From Bradyrhizobium retamae (GTDB taxonomy: Bacteria > Pseudomonadota > Alphaproteobacteria > Rhizobiales > Xanthobacteraceae), in assembly GCF_001440415.1 (NCBI RefSeq), contig NZ_LLYA01000001.1, positions 1 through 64,000 of the forward strand: a DNA stretch of 64,000 bases. Reading direction: 5' to 3'. Below the pieces are notes generated by a model. That model saw nothing but the letters and a program-made list of their open reading frames with translations. It did not search any database and had not been told where the DNA came from. A program made the translations under genes and the position numbers. Positions 1 through 9,013 of this stretch are shown here, in pieces. The first letter of the stretch is position 1. Every line of letters starts with the position of its first letter.

Positions 1-2
1 GC

Positions 3-401
3 CCGGGCGGAAAGCGGCTCGGAACGAGCGGCACCGTGCACGAGGGCAAGACGCTTTTGTATCGTGCGAGCAAGCTCGACTGCGATGTATGCCCGCTCAA
101 ACCGCAGTGCTGTCCAAAAGAACCATCGCGCAAGATCCCGCGCGACATACATGAGCACGCCCGGGACGTCGCCCGGTCGTTCGCTGGCACCGAGGGCTTC
201 GAGACATCACGACGTGAGCGCAAGAAGATCGAGATGCGGTTTGCGCACCTGAAGCGCATCCTTAAGCTCGGTCGACTTCGACTGCGTGGTCCACAAGGCG
301 CCCAGGACGAGTTTGTTTTAGCTGCCATCGCTCAGAACCTGAGGCGGCTCGCGTCACTGGTTGCGCGACCGCCACCGGCAGAAGTTCTGTGCACCGCGTA
401 G
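3..401 (+). CDS. IS1182-type transposase, C-terminal part (cut by the window edge)
   Basis: The frame is open from the first bases of the window to a TAG at 399-401, so the gene starts outside. The first GTG inside (position 36) is internal, because the codons before it still read like a transposase. The segment has the cysteine-rich stretch CDVCPLKPQCCP and then the basic region RRERKKIEMRFAHLKRILKL, which are typical of the C-terminal part of DDE transposases of the IS1182 group (DDE_Tnp_1_6 type). A GGCGGC/GCCGCC hairpin at 425-442 and an imperfect CCGA-TTTTG/CAAAATCGG inverted pair near 480-502 follow and may mark the element's right end, but no left end is available. Whether the full gene is intact cannot be judged here. 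Confidence 0.75.
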   Translation, partial: PGGKRLGTSGTVHEGKTLLYRASKLDCDVCPLKPQCCPKEPSRKIPRDIHEHARDVARSFAGTEGFETSRRERKKIEMRFAHLKRILKLGRLRLRGPQGAQDEFVLAAIAQNLRRLASLVARPPPAEVLCTA

Positions 402-867
402 CGTTGGAGTTGAGCGTCAAGGCCGGCGGCGTTAAAGCCGCCGTTCCTAACAAAACGCCAAACGACCCGACCCCTTGCACCCGACTTTTGCAACAAAATC
501 GGCACCTTTGAGACATGCCGACTGGTTCTAAAGATGTCCGATTGTCGAACTGGACCCGAAGTGGCTCGGACCTCATCAAATCAACGCGATTGACCCACTC
601 CGGACCTCGCGCTCATTGGATCGCATTCCGAAAGGTGGGCCGTGCTCGCGGCGAACGTCAGCTTTGGCCAGTTCAAGACCCGCCCGTCACTTGAGCGATG
701 CGATTTTGACAATTGATTTGCGCGCCCTGCATCCTGGGTGCAGCCTATCCTCGCGGGCTTGCCAGCTTCGCGATGGTTCCGGCGTTGCGTTCGAAGGAGC
801 GCACGAAAACACCAGGATAAAGGCCAATACACAGGGGGGCTGACGGCATCAACCAGGAGAACGGACG
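402..867. other. Gene-poor stretch after the transposase
   Basis: No convincing gene is visible. It has the hairpin at 425-442, a possible insertion-sequence end near 480-502, and a CACCTTTGAGACATGCC motif near 495-511 that recurs near 1846-1863. The last 20 bases have the AGGAG ribosome-binding site of the next gene. Confidence 0.5.
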
Positions 868-1101
868 ATGTGGACACGATCGATCTCTCGGGCAGTCCTT
901 TGCCTAACGCTGGCGAGCGTCTTCTCGCCTGCCCATGCCCTGACCCAGCAGGAGCTTATCGCCAAGCTTGAGGCGGCGGGCTATTCCCAAATTCGGGAAA
1001 TCAAATCCACCGCCGAAGGGATCTCCGTCAAGGCGATGAAAGACGGCAAGGAGGTGTCCCTCGTCGTTGACAGCAGCGGCCAAGTCAAGGAGCGCCGCTA
1101 G
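868..1101 (+). CDS. Small secreted PepSY-domain protein
   Basis: A 77-residue protein. Residues 1-25 form a signal peptide (basic start, hydrophobic core, cleavage near AHA-LT). The remaining ~50 residues match one PepSY repeat: a helix with LIAKLEAAGYSQI, then beta strands IREIKSTAEGISVKAM and KEVSLVVDSSGQV. PepSY modules occur in periplasmic proteins and are often proposed to modulate peptidases, but no function can be assigned here. The ATG has a good AGGAG site eight to nine bases upstream. It stands alone, downstream of insertion-sequence debris and convergent with the cupin gene. Confidence 0.8.
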   Translation: MWTRSISRAVLCLTLASVFSPAHALTQQELIAKLEAAGYSQIREIKSTAEGISVKAMKDGKEVSLVVDSSGQVKERR

Positions 1102-1246
1102 GCCGCTCCCCGCTCGCTAGTCCGCTCCGCTGCGGTCGTCCCCGCCAGCCCACGACAACGAGACGCGCGACCATGGATCGCTGACGTCGTGAGACTGTAG
1201 AGTATCGGGAGAGTATCGGGCAGCCGCCAACCTATGCGCGCAGGCT

Positions 1247-1657
1247 TCAGGCCATTAGGTCGGTGATCCGCATAATTGCGACCGCATTGCTTACATTGGA
1301 CGGTTGCTCTTTGGTGCCCTTGTTGCAGGTCCAGACGAAGTTCTTTTTGGCCGTGAACGTCTTCTCGTCCTGGTCGATCTGAAGCTCCCCTTCGGTGATA
1401 TGGCAGACCATGGCATTGTCCATCGGGTGACTTGGGATCTTCGATCCCGGCTGCATGATGATGTCACGCATCGAGACAGTCTTGAAGCCGGGAATAAGGG
1501 ACGGTGTCTCACCACCGTAAGCACGCACCACGACACCTGGCCACGGCGTGGTGGAATCCTTGTAGTCCGTCGTTTGCGCAGCTGCCGGCTTCACCATGGC
1601 CGCCGAAGCCGCTGCCAATCCTAGCGCCACTGCTGACCTTCGATTTACTTTTTGCAT
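1247..1657 (-). CDS. Exported cupin-domain protein
   Basis: I chose the ATG at 1657 because GAGGAG lies just upstream; an in-frame start 12 codons earlier lacks such a site. The product has 136 residues. The N-terminus carries a twin-arginine motif (NRRSAVALG) and an alanine-rich core ending in AAAQ, so export by Tat is likely. The rest has the small cupin barrel pattern: PGSKIPSHPMDNAMVCHITEGELQ and a second strand set around the FVWTCNKG segment. A single His in the first motif and a weak second motif make metal binding uncertain. It is isolated, with no operon partner. Confidence 0.75.
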   Translation of the reverse strand: MQKVNRRSAVALGLAAASAAMVKPAAAQTTDYKDSTTPWPGVVVRAYGGETPSLIPGFKTVSMRDIIMQPGSKIPSHPMDNAMVCHITEGELQIDQDEKTFTAKKNFVWTCNKGTKEQPSNVSNAVAIMRITDLMA

Positions 1658-2327
1658 TGACCTTCTCCTCACGGAAAGGCTTCCCTCGTGCAATAGAGTC
1701 CATGCGGCGCGATGGCCAGCCCGATTCCTGACAGGGCGTTCCGATCAGTGTTTCGACAGGAACTCGAATATGGCGGCGGCGCGCGCGGCTGCTGGCGGGC
1801 GGCAGGTCAACTCGCACCCCTTGCGTGTTGTGAAGGTCCGCTGTTGCACCTTTGAGACATGCCCGCCTATCCTGAGAATGTCCGTTGACCCGGGTAGACC
1901 GGAAGTTGTTGTGGTCGCGGTCAACCCGACGCGAATGACCAAACCAGACGTCGCGGTCTCTGCCCAACAATCTCTTGGTATCTCCACTACAGCTTCTTTG
2001 GCTGCTGCCCGCAACATTGGATCGAGTCAGCCCCTATCTCGGACGGTTCGTCGCCTTTCGAGCAGTTAACTGCGGGAAGGCACTCACCAACGCCCCAGCA
2101 AAGCTCGGCGATCAAGCCAGCCATAAGCGGCCGCCTTAAGAAGCCGCAGAATTGCCGGGGCTCGCGTGGACGTCCGGAGTCGAGAGCTAGATGACTCCCG
2201 CTCATATGCCGCGAAGTGGGCTTAAGACGGCTGCCCGCTGATTTCGCCAGTTTTTGGATCAAAAATCAGGGCGCCGCGTTGAGTAACGCTAACTCATCAA
2301 GGTGAAAATGATAGAGACCACGCCTTT
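1658..2327. other. Gene-free stretch of about 670 bases
   Basis: No frame on either strand resembles a known protein. The open frames here have no ribosome-binding sites and low-complexity Arg/Ala composition. The stretch holds the second CACCTTTGAGACATGCC copy near 1846-1863 and looks like decayed mobile or coding DNA. Confidence 0.45.
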
Positions 2328-2504
2328 ATGCGCCGGGAGACGACGCCGGCCGAGCGGCGCGCCCACAAAACGTTCAGAGAGGTCAGAAATGACATGACTG
2401 ATTACGAAAAGGCGCAGAACTCTTTCCACGAAAACCGCGAGCGTCTGAAGGCAGAGCGGCTAGCCCGAGAAGCGGAAGCGAGGGCTCGATCATCTTCCAA
2501 TTGA
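2328..2504 (+). CDS. Small charged hypothetical protein (58 aa)
   Basis: An ATG at 2328 opens 58 codons ending in TGA at 2502-2504. The product begins MRRETTPAERRAHKTF and continues through MTDYEKAQNSFHENRERL into an Arg/Glu-rich helix. It is almost entirely charged and predicted alpha-helical. Residue 23 is an internal Met (2394) that could be an alternative start. I believe similar short proteins occur in Bradyrhizobium, but I cannot check this. No function is proposed. It lies upstream of a DUF6894 gene and a phasin gene in an AT-richer patch. Confidence 0.5.
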   Translation: MRRETTPAERRAHKTFREVRNDMTDYEKAQNSFHENRERLKAERLAREAEARARSSSN

Positions 2505-2681
2505 TGATTTATCGACGACCCTGCGCGGTTAACGATCGTCACTGCATAATCTGCGTAGTCTCTCGATACTGGGCAGTCTCTCTCTTTGTGCTCATGCCTT
2601 GTACCTACGGGCACCAATATAAAATCCCACTCTGTGGCAGCTGATTAGGAACAGGTCGGCGCAGTGCTGGGTTATGCGCCT

Positions 2682-2921
2682 ATGAAGAAGTTTTTCTTTG
2701 ACCTAGCCGGAGAGCTTCCGGCCCACGACGTCCTGGGACGCCAGTGCAAGTCCGACGAGGAAGCGAAGGACCATGCTCAGTTCATCGCTCATCGGATTGG
2801 CACCGAGCGGCCGACTTTCGCAAAGCCGGGGAACTATATCTCAGTCCGAGATGAGAGCGGCCGCGAGGTATTCGAGGCGCCTATTAAACCGACGATCCGC
2901 ACTCAAGTTGCGCGTCACTAG
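2682..2921 (+). CDS. DUF6894 family protein
   Basis: About 79 residues with the DUF6894 layout: MKKFFFDL at the start, the D-x-x-G-R-x-C segment (VLGRQCKSDEEAKDHA), a central helix, and a final VRDESGREVFEAPI strand pair. Family members start at the MxxFFFD motif, so I prefer the ATG at 2682 to the in-frame GTG at 2664. These small soluble proteins are numerous in Bradyrhizobium and Methylobacterium and have no known function. It is followed 10-50 bases later by another small gene on the same strand. Confidence 0.7.
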   Translation: MKKFFFDLAGELPAHDVLGRQCKSDEEAKDHAQFIAHRIGTERPTFAKPGNYISVRDESGREVFEAPIKPTIRTQVARH

Positions 2922-2966
2922 TGACTACTTCGCTTGCTGAATGAATTCAAACAGACCGATCGGCGG

Positions 2967-3260
2967 ATGTTCACCTCGTTGATGATGTTGGCAGTCGAAG
3001 CAAATGGCGTCGTTTCGCTGCGGATGATGAAACTGATGCGCGGCGGCAGAAGAGCTCGTCGCGAAGCTGAACTAATGGTTAGCGAAAAGATACGTGCTGC
3101 TTTCGAAGCTAGCGCCAGTTTAATGGCTGGTGCTTCGGGTGATGAAATAGTCCATCAATATCGGCGGCATGTAGCGGTAAATGCGAAGCGGCTGAGCAAG
3201 CTTAATTCGGGCCGAAGCCGAAATCGTGCGTTCAAGCGAACAAGGCGTCGACGGAAATAA
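2967..3260 (+). CDS. Hypothetical protein next to the phasin gene
   Basis: About 97 residues from the ATG at 2967; a TTG at 2934 would add 11 residues and no clear ribosome-binding site separates the two. The protein has a helical centre with MMKLMRGGRRARREAELMVSEKI and FEASASLMAGASGDEI, and a very basic C-terminus ending in several Arg and a Lys. The small-residue-rich helix and the position just before a phasin suggest a granule- or stress-associated protein. This is inference from context only. Confidence 0.6.
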   Translation: MFTSLMMLAVEANGVVSLRMMKLMRGGRRARREAELMVSEKIRAAFEASASLMAGASGDEIVHQYRRHVAVNAKRLSKLNSGRSRNRAFKRTRRRRK

Positions 3261-3413
3261 CAACGGCCTCAACTAACACCGCTGACAGTCAGCCGCCGCT
3301 GGTTCGCCTAATCTTGGGGATGTCGAGTTCATAACTTTGAGTCTGGAACGTACAGGATACTGACCCTACACGAATGACCGTCGTGGTCGACCAATCAATC
3401 CTCGGAGTGTCAA

Positions 3414-3914
3414 ATGAGTAAACGTAGACCGGCAGCGAAGTCAAAGCACAGCCGCGGCCCGAAAATAGCCGCTAAGGCCCAGCGGGTCGCTCAGACGGTT
3501 GTTAGAAGTCCCAAACGAAGCCGTCTGCCCTCAGTTGGGACAGCCTCGACTGAATCACGCCCAGAGCGACGTAGCGAAGAAGAGGCTCTCGGGGGTGATC
3601 CGATGACAGCTTTTCACGAAACTCGCCTTGAGCCGGCAACAGCCTTACAAGATGAGCCCAACAAGGACCCACCGAAAGGATCTGATTTTTCTTCAGCCGC
3701 GGCAAACGTGGGAGCAATTCAAGCAAAGTTGCTGGAGGTGGCACAAGCCAACATGCAATTTGCTTTTGAGTTCGCTCAGAGGCTTGCGACAATTAGATCG
3801 CCCGTCGAATTTCTCAGTGTCACTGCAGAATTCACGAGCAAGCGGAGCGCCATGTTCCTGAAGCATTCGAAGGAGATCGCTGAATTAAGCATCAGGTGGC
3901 GAACAGCCCTATGA
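3414..3914 (+). CDS. Phasin family protein
   Basis: A 166-residue protein. The first ~70 residues are basic and disordered (many Lys, Arg, Ser, Pro). Residues ~95-160 form the phasin_2 helix: QANMQFAFEFAQRLATIRSPVEF, then LSVTAEFTSKRSAMFLKHSKEIAEL. Phasins coat polyhydroxyalkanoate granules. Many small Bradyrhizobium members have this short C-terminal phasin module, and granule binding is not proven for them. GGAGTG precedes the ATG. A 3-hydroxybutyrate dehydrogenase gene at 41.5-42.3 kb gives a weak metabolic link. Confidence 0.75.
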   Translation: MSKRRPAAKSKHSRGPKIAAKAQRVAQTVVRSPKRSRLPSVGTASTESRPERRSEEEALGGDPMTAFHETRLEPATALQDEPNKDPPKGSDFSSAAANVGAIQAKLLEVAQANMQFAFEFAQRLATIRSPVEFLSVTAEFTSKRSAMFLKHSKEIAELSIRWRTAL

Positions 3915-4232
3915 GGAATATCCGTTCCGTTCGCGCTTTTAGGATTTGCCTTGGCATGACGGAGACGGTGATCGTCACGCGGTCTTCCGAAAGCCCCTCG
4001 CGAATTGCACCAAACTCTGCAGTCCTCGCTTCACCTTCTCGTCGGTGATCACTTTGAGAAGTTCACCCGCCGAACTGTTCGCCGCCTCGTTTTGTCCCTT
4101 CGCTCTTGAGAAGTCCGCAGTTGGCGAGGTAGGGCTCGCCAGTTGGCGGCCTCTTTCATGGACGCAATTGGCCTAGTTGAAATTAACAGTGGCCTGATTT
4201 GAACTTTCGCCCTGTCCTGCCGTCCTACAGTT
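3915..4232. other. Stretch without a recognisable gene
   Basis: Open frames on both strands are short, lack ribosome-binding sites and resemble no family known to me. No repeat or hairpin stands out. Confidence 0.4.
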
Positions 4233-4385
4233 ATGGATCGGATTCGGGAAAAGCAGACACTAGAAGCCAAACTTGCCAGATGCCGCGAGCTGGCGAAAGA
4301 GTTCCCACACGGCTCCACGGCGCAGATGATCCGCGATATGGAGGAAGAATTCCGCCAGCAAATCCGAGAACTCGAAAAACAGTAA
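4233..4385 (+). CDS. Small coiled-coil hypothetical protein (50 aa)
   Basis: An ATG at 4233 opens 50 codons ending in TAA at 4383. The product starts MDRIREKQTLEAKLARCREL and is almost wholly helical with heptad-like Leu/Ile spacing. A phase-keeping loop, EFPHGSTAQMI, sits between the two helices. The acidic/basic pattern suggests a two-helix hairpin. A terminator-like hairpin starts directly after the stop codon, which supports a real transcription unit. No function is known. Confidence 0.55.
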   Translation: MDRIREKQTLEAKLARCRELAKEFPHGSTAQMIRDMEEEFRQQIRELEKQ

Positions 4386-4386
4386 G

Positions 4387-4412
4387 GCCGCCTCGGCTGG
4401 CGGCTTCATCTT
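4387..4412 (+). terminator. Terminator-like hairpin after the 50-aa gene
   Basis: GCCGCC (4387-4392) and GGCGGC (4399-4404) form a stem with a six-base loop, followed by a short T-rich run TTCATCTTT. It starts one base after the stop codon. Confidence 0.45.
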
Positions 4413-4642
4413 TATACGCGGGCTCGTAAGTCGCCTATTGGCACATAGCGTCGTTTCGCTGCTATGCAGCAGCATGTCGGCTATCGGGGCATAGCAGACT
4501 CTGGCGCGGCGTCAGCCCGGCAAATTTATGGGTTCATGGACTGGATGCATCGGCCGCCGCCTGCGCTAATGCTTCTCGACGGCCCGAGACTGCAAGTCCT
4601 GGCGCAGCCCTGGCGTCGCGAGGTCACGGAGCATGACAGCGT

Positions 4643-7600
4643 CTATGACTTCACCGGCGCCGGCGGGCCAGCCACCTCGGCTCCCGCCATCTCCTCCACC
4701 TTCTCCCGGTCCCCCGCCAGCACGCGCTGCACTGAGACGAAGAACACCGGCACCATCAACAGCGCCAGAATCACCACCGCGATCATGCCGCCCATCACGC
4801 TGGTGCCGAGCGCCTGCTGGCTGGCGCCGCCGGCTCCCGTCGCAATCGCCATCGGCAGCACGCCGCAGACGAAGGCTAAGCCGGTCATCAAAATCGGGCG
4901 GAAGCGCAGCGAGCAGGCTTCGACCGTCGCTTCAATCAGCGGCTTGCCTTGCGCGCGCAAATCCTTGGCGAATTCGATGATGAGGATGGCGTCTTTCGCC
5001 GCCAGGCCGATGATTGTGATCAGGCCGACGGTGAAGTAGACGTCGTTCGGCAGCCCCCGCATGGTCGCGGCAATCACCGCGCCGCAGATGCCGAGCGGCA
5101 CCGTCAGCAAGACCGCAAGCGGAATGGTCCAGCTCTCATACAGCGCGGCAAGCAGCAGGAACACCACCAGCACCGAGAGGCCGAGCAGGAACGGCGCCTG
5201 CGAGCCCGACAGCTTTTCCTGCAGCGACTGGCCGGTCCATTCGAAACCGAAGCCGCGCGGCAGCTTGTTGGCCAGCCGCTCCATCTCTGCGATGGCATCG
5301 CCGGAGGTGAAGCCGGGCTTGGCTTCGCCTGAGATGCGCACGGCGGGATAGTAGTTGAAGCCCGCGATCTGGGTCGGCCCCTTCGACCACTGGACCGTGG
5401 CGAAAGCGGAGAACGGCACCAACTGACCGCGGCTGTTCTTGACGTTGTAATTGAGGATGTCGTCGGCGTTCATGCGGCTGGCGCGGTCGGCCTGCACGAT
5501 CACGCGCTGCATCCTGCCGCGGTTCGGAAAGTCGTTGATATAGTTCGAGCCGAGATTGGTCGAAATCGTCTGGTTGATGTCCTCGAAGGTGACGCCGAAT
5601 GCGCCGGCTTTTTCGCGGTCGATCATCAGATTGACCTGCGGCGCCGGCGGCAGGCCCTCGACATAGACCTTCTGCAGGATCGGGCTGGCATTGGCTTCCG
5701 CGATCAGCCGGTCGGATGCGGCGACCAGCGCCGGATAGCCCTTCTGGCCGCGGTCCTGCAGGCGGAACGAGAACCCGGAGGAATTGCCGAGATTGTCGAT
5801 CGGCGGCGGCTGCAGCGCCGAGATCCTGGCGTCGCGGATCGACGAGAGCTCGCGGTTGATGTCGGCGACGATCGCGGCGGCGGAATCCTTTCTGCCCCGT
5901 TCCGACCAGTCCTTCAACGTAATGAAGGCCTGCGCGGTGTTCATGCCCTGGCCGAGGAAGCTGAAGCCAGTGAGGAACGTGACGTCCTCGACGCCGGCGC
6001 GATTGAGCAGATACTTCTCCACGGCCTGGACCGCCGCTTCGGTGCGGGCGTAGGAGGAGTCGGACGGCGTCTGCACGTCTGTCGTGATGAAGCCCTGGTC
6101 GTCGACCGGCAGGAAGCCGCCGGGCAGCCGGACGAATGCCCAGCCGAGGCCGATGAGCAGCGCGGCGTAGATCAGCATCAAACGCCCGGTGCGCTTCAGC
6201 GAGCCCTGCACGGTGCGCGAATAGCCGCCACGGCTCGTCTCGAGCACGCGGTTGAACCAGCCGAACACGCCCTTGCGGGCATGGCCGTGGCCGGCCTCGA
6301 CCGGCTTCAACAGCGTCGCGCACAACGCCGGCGTCAGCGAAAGCGCCAGCAGCGCGGAGAAAGCGATGGCCGAGATCATGGTCACCGAGAACTGGCGATA
6401 GATGATGCCGACCGATCCCGGGAAGAACGCCATCGGCACGAACACGGCCATCAGCACCAGCGTGATGCCGATGATGGCGCTGGTGATCTGCGACATCGCC
6501 TTGCGGGTCGCCTCCTTCGGCGGCAGGCCCTCTTCCGCCATGATCCGCTCGACGTTCTCGACCACGACGATGGCGTCGTCGACGAGAATGCCGACCGCCA
6601 GCACCATGCCGAACATGGTCAGCATGTTGATGGAATAGCCGGCCGCCATCAGCGTCGCACAGGTGCCGAGCAGCGCCACCGGCACCACGATGGTCGGAAT
6701 GATGGTATAGCGGATGTTCTGCAGGAACAGGAACATCACGATGAAGACCAGCACCACCGCTTCCACCAGCGTCATCAACACCTTGTTGATCGAGGCCTTG
6801 ACGACGGGCGTGATGTTGTACGGGATTTCGTAACCGATATTGGCCGGAAAGAATTTTGACAATTCCTTCATCTTGGCTTCGACGGCGCTTGCGGTGGCAA
6901 GCGCGTTGCCGGTCGGCGACAGCAGCACCGAAAGGCCCGCCGTCGGCTTGCCGTTGAGCCGCGTGTTGAACTGATAGCTCAAGCCGCCAATCTCGATGCG
7001 GGCGACGTCGCGCAGCCGCACCGTCGATCCATCCGGATTGGCGCGCAGCGTGATGGCGCCGAATTCATCCGGCGATGAGAGCTGACCCTTGACCAGCACC
7101 AGCGCGGAAATCCTCTGCTCCGGCGTGCTCGGCTCGGCGCCGACGCTGCCCGAGGCGACCTGGGCGTTCTGCGCCGAGATCGCCTTGTTGACGTCGTCGG
7201 CGGTGAGGCCGTAGCCGACCAGCTTGGCCGGATCGACCCAGATCCGCAGCGAACGTTCGGTGGAATAGAGCGTGGCTCGGCCAACGCCCGGAATGCGCCT
7301 GATCTCGCCGAGCACGTTGCGGATCATGAAATCGCCGAGGCCGATTTCGTCGAGCGATCCGTCGGCCGAATTCAGCGTAATGATCTGCAGCACGGCAGAA
7401 GAGGCCTCCTCGACCAGGATGCCCTGCTGGATCACCGCGCGCGGAAGCCGCGCCTCGACGCGCTTGAGTCGGTTCTGCACTTCGACCGACGCCGCACCCG
7501 TCTCCGTGCCGGGCACGAAGTTGGCGATGATTTCGACCTGCCCCAGCGAGTCAGAGGTAGATTCGAAGTTGAGGATGCCGGAGGCGCCGTTGAGTTCCTC

Positions 7601-7798
7601 CTCGATCAGCCGCGTGACGCTGTTGTAGAGGTTCTCCGGGGACGCGCCGGGATAGCTGGTCGAGATCGAGATCGAGGGCGGTGCGATGATCGGATATTGC
7701 GCGACCGCCAGCAACGGGATCGAGATCGCGCCGATCAGGCAGATGAAAAGCGCGACCACCCAGGCGAAGATCGGCCGGTCGATGAAGAAGCTGGGCAT
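4643..7798 (-). CDS. RND multidrug efflux transporter, AcrB/MexB type (HAE1)
   Basis: A 1,051-residue inner-membrane proton/drug antiporter, the usual length for HAE1 pumps. It starts with the diagnostic FFIDRPIFAWV segment. The proton-relay aspartates are at residues 407-408 (GILVDDAIVVVEN, TM4) and the TM10 lysine is at 935 (GLAAKDAILIIEF), matching AcrB D407/D408/K940. Two large periplasmic loops follow TM1 and TM7. The gene starts nine bases after the adaptor gene ends, so the two are co-transcribed. No outer-membrane channel gene and no adjacent TetR-type repressor are present, so the outer-membrane partner must be encoded elsewhere. Substrates cannot be read from the sequence. Confidence 0.95.
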   Translation of the reverse strand: MPSFFIDRPIFAWVVALFICLIGAISIPLLAVAQYPIIAPPSISISTSYPGASPENLYNSVTRLIEEELNGASGILNFESTSDSLGQVEIIANFVPGTETGAASVEVQNRLKRVEARLPRAVIQQGILVEEASSAVLQIITLNSADGSLDEIGLGDFMIRNVLGEIRRIPGVGRATLYSTERSLRIWVDPAKLVGYGLTADDVNKAISAQNAQVASGSVGAEPSTPEQRISALVLVKGQLSSPDEFGAITLRANPDGSTVRLRDVARIEIGGLSYQFNTRLNGKPTAGLSVLLSPTGNALATASAVEAKMKELSKFFPANIGYEIPYNITPVVKASINKVLMTLVEAVVLVFIVMFLFLQNIRYTIIPTIVVPVALLGTCATLMAAGYSINMLTMFGMVLAVGILVDDAIVVVENVERIMAEEGLPPKEATRKAMSQITSAIIGITLVLMAVFVPMAFFPGSVGIIYRQFSVTMISAIAFSALLALSLTPALCATLLKPVEAGHGHARKGVFGWFNRVLETSRGGYSRTVQGSLKRTGRLMLIYAALLIGLGWAFVRLPGGFLPVDDQGFITTDVQTPSDSSYARTEAAVQAVEKYLLNRAGVEDVTFLTGFSFLGQGMNTAQAFITLKDWSERGRKDSAAAIVADINRELSSIRDARISALQPPPIDNLGNSSGFSFRLQDRGQKGYPALVAASDRLIAEANASPILQKVYVEGLPPAPQVNLMIDREKAGAFGVTFEDINQTISTNLGSNYINDFPNRGRMQRVIVQADRASRMNADDILNYNVKNSRGQLVPFSAFATVQWSKGPTQIAGFNYYPAVRISGEAKPGFTSGDAIAEMERLANKLPRGFGFEWTGQSLQEKLSGSQAPFLLGLSVLVVFLLLAALYESWTIPLAVLLTVPLGICGAVIAATMRGLPNDVYFTVGLITIIGLAAKDAILIIEFAKDLRAQGKPLIEATVEACSLRFRPILMTGLAFVCGVLPMAIATGAGGASQQALGTSVMGGMIAVVILALLMVPVFFVSVQRVLAGDREKVEEMAGAEVAGPPAPVKS

Positions 7799-7807
7799 GT
7801 CCCGGTC

Positions 7808-9013
7808 TCAGCGGGACGCTTGCGCTGCCGGTGCTGGCGCTATCGAACCAACCGAGGCATCCGCATCGATCCACGCCTTCGCCTTGACCTTGTCGCCGGC
7901 AACAAACTTCTGGAACCCGTCGACGATGACGCGGTCGCCCTCCTTGAGGCCCTCGCTGATCAGCCACACGCCGTCCTGCATCGGGCCGGTGCGGACCGGC
8001 TGCGTCGCGACGCGGCCGTCGTCCTTGACCACGAAGACCTCGCTGCCGCCGCCGGCATCGCGCTGGATCGCCTGCTGCGGCACGGCCATGGCATCGGAAT
8101 CGATGCCCTGTTCGATCAGGACGCGGACATACATGCCGGGCAGTAGTTCGCGATTCGGATTCGGAAACTGTCCGCGCAGCGTGACCTGCCCGGTATAGGC
8201 GTCGACCTTGGCATCAGAGAACAGAAGCTTGCCGGGAATGGAATATGCCGGACCATCGTCCAGCACGAGGCGGACCTTGGCCACGTCGGGCGCGATCCGG
8301 TCGAGGTCGCCGCTTTCGAGCGCACGGCGCAGCTTGTTCATCTCCGCGATCGATTGGGTGAAGTCGGCGTAGATCGGGTCGAGCTGTTGGATCGTGGCGA
8401 GGCTGGTGGTCTCGTTCTGCACCACCAGCGCGCCTTCGCTCACCAGCGCGGCGCCGACGACGCCGCTGATTGGCGCACGGATTGTTGCATAGTCGAGATT
8501 GAGCTTCGCGCGGGCGACATCGGCCCTGCGGCTGCCAACCTCAGCCTCAGCCTGGCGTTGGGCTGCGATGGCTTTTTCGTTCTCGGCCTCGGGCGCCGCA
8601 CGCTGGCTGGTCAGCGTCGCAATGCGCCGGGCGTGCTGGGTGGCGAGATCGAGCGCAGCTTCCGCCTTGTCCAGCGCGGCTTCGCTCGCCTGCAGTTCCA
8701 CCTCGAAGGGTTTGGGGTCGATCCGGTAGAGCGGATCGCCGGCCTTCACCTCGGTGCCCTGCTGGAACAGGCGCTCGACGACGATGCCGGAAACCCGCGC
8801 ACGGACTTCCGAGACCCGGGTGGGTGCGATTCGGCCGGGCAATTCACGAACGATGGCGCGGGGCTGAGATCTGACGGTGAAAGTGCCCACTTCAGGCTCG
8901 GGCGGCTTTGCCGCTGCTGTCGCAGTGGTCGGTTCATTGCAGCCAGCCAAAAGTGGCGCCATCGCAGTCAACATCACAATGATGCATGCCGATTGCGTTC
9001 GTAGTCCGGACAT
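7808..9013 (-). CDS. RND efflux periplasmic adaptor lipoprotein (AcrA/MexA type)
   Basis: A 401-residue membrane-fusion protein that bridges the inner-membrane pump and an outer-membrane channel. A lipobox LLAGC places the lipidated cysteine at residue 25. After it come the beta-barrel/lipoyl halves (GRIAPTRVSEVRARVSGIV and YATIRAPISGVVGAALVSEGALV), a helical hairpin at ~residues 100-165, and the membrane-proximal domain with the LLPGMYVRVLIEQG signature. It is the first gene of the two-gene efflux operon. Nothing in the 5' region allows an operator to be named. Confidence 0.93.
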   Translation of the reverse strand: MSGLRTQSACIIVMLTAMAPLLAGCNEPTTATAAAKPPEPEVGTFTVRSQPRAIVRELPGRIAPTRVSEVRARVSGIVVERLFQQGTEVKAGDPLYRIDPKPFEVELQASEAALDKAEAALDLATQHARRIATLTSQRAAPEAENEKAIAAQRQAEAEVGSRRADVARAKLNLDYATIRAPISGVVGAALVSEGALVVQNETTSLATIQQLDPIYADFTQSIAEMNKLRRALESGDLDRIAPDVAKVRLVLDDGPAYSIPGKLLFSDAKVDAYTGQVTLRGQFPNPNRELLPGMYVRVLIEQGIDSDAMAVPQQAIQRDAGGGSEVFVVKDDGRVATQPVRTGPMQDGVWLISEGLKEGDRVIVDGFQKFVAGDKVKAKAWIDADASVGSIAPAPAAQASR

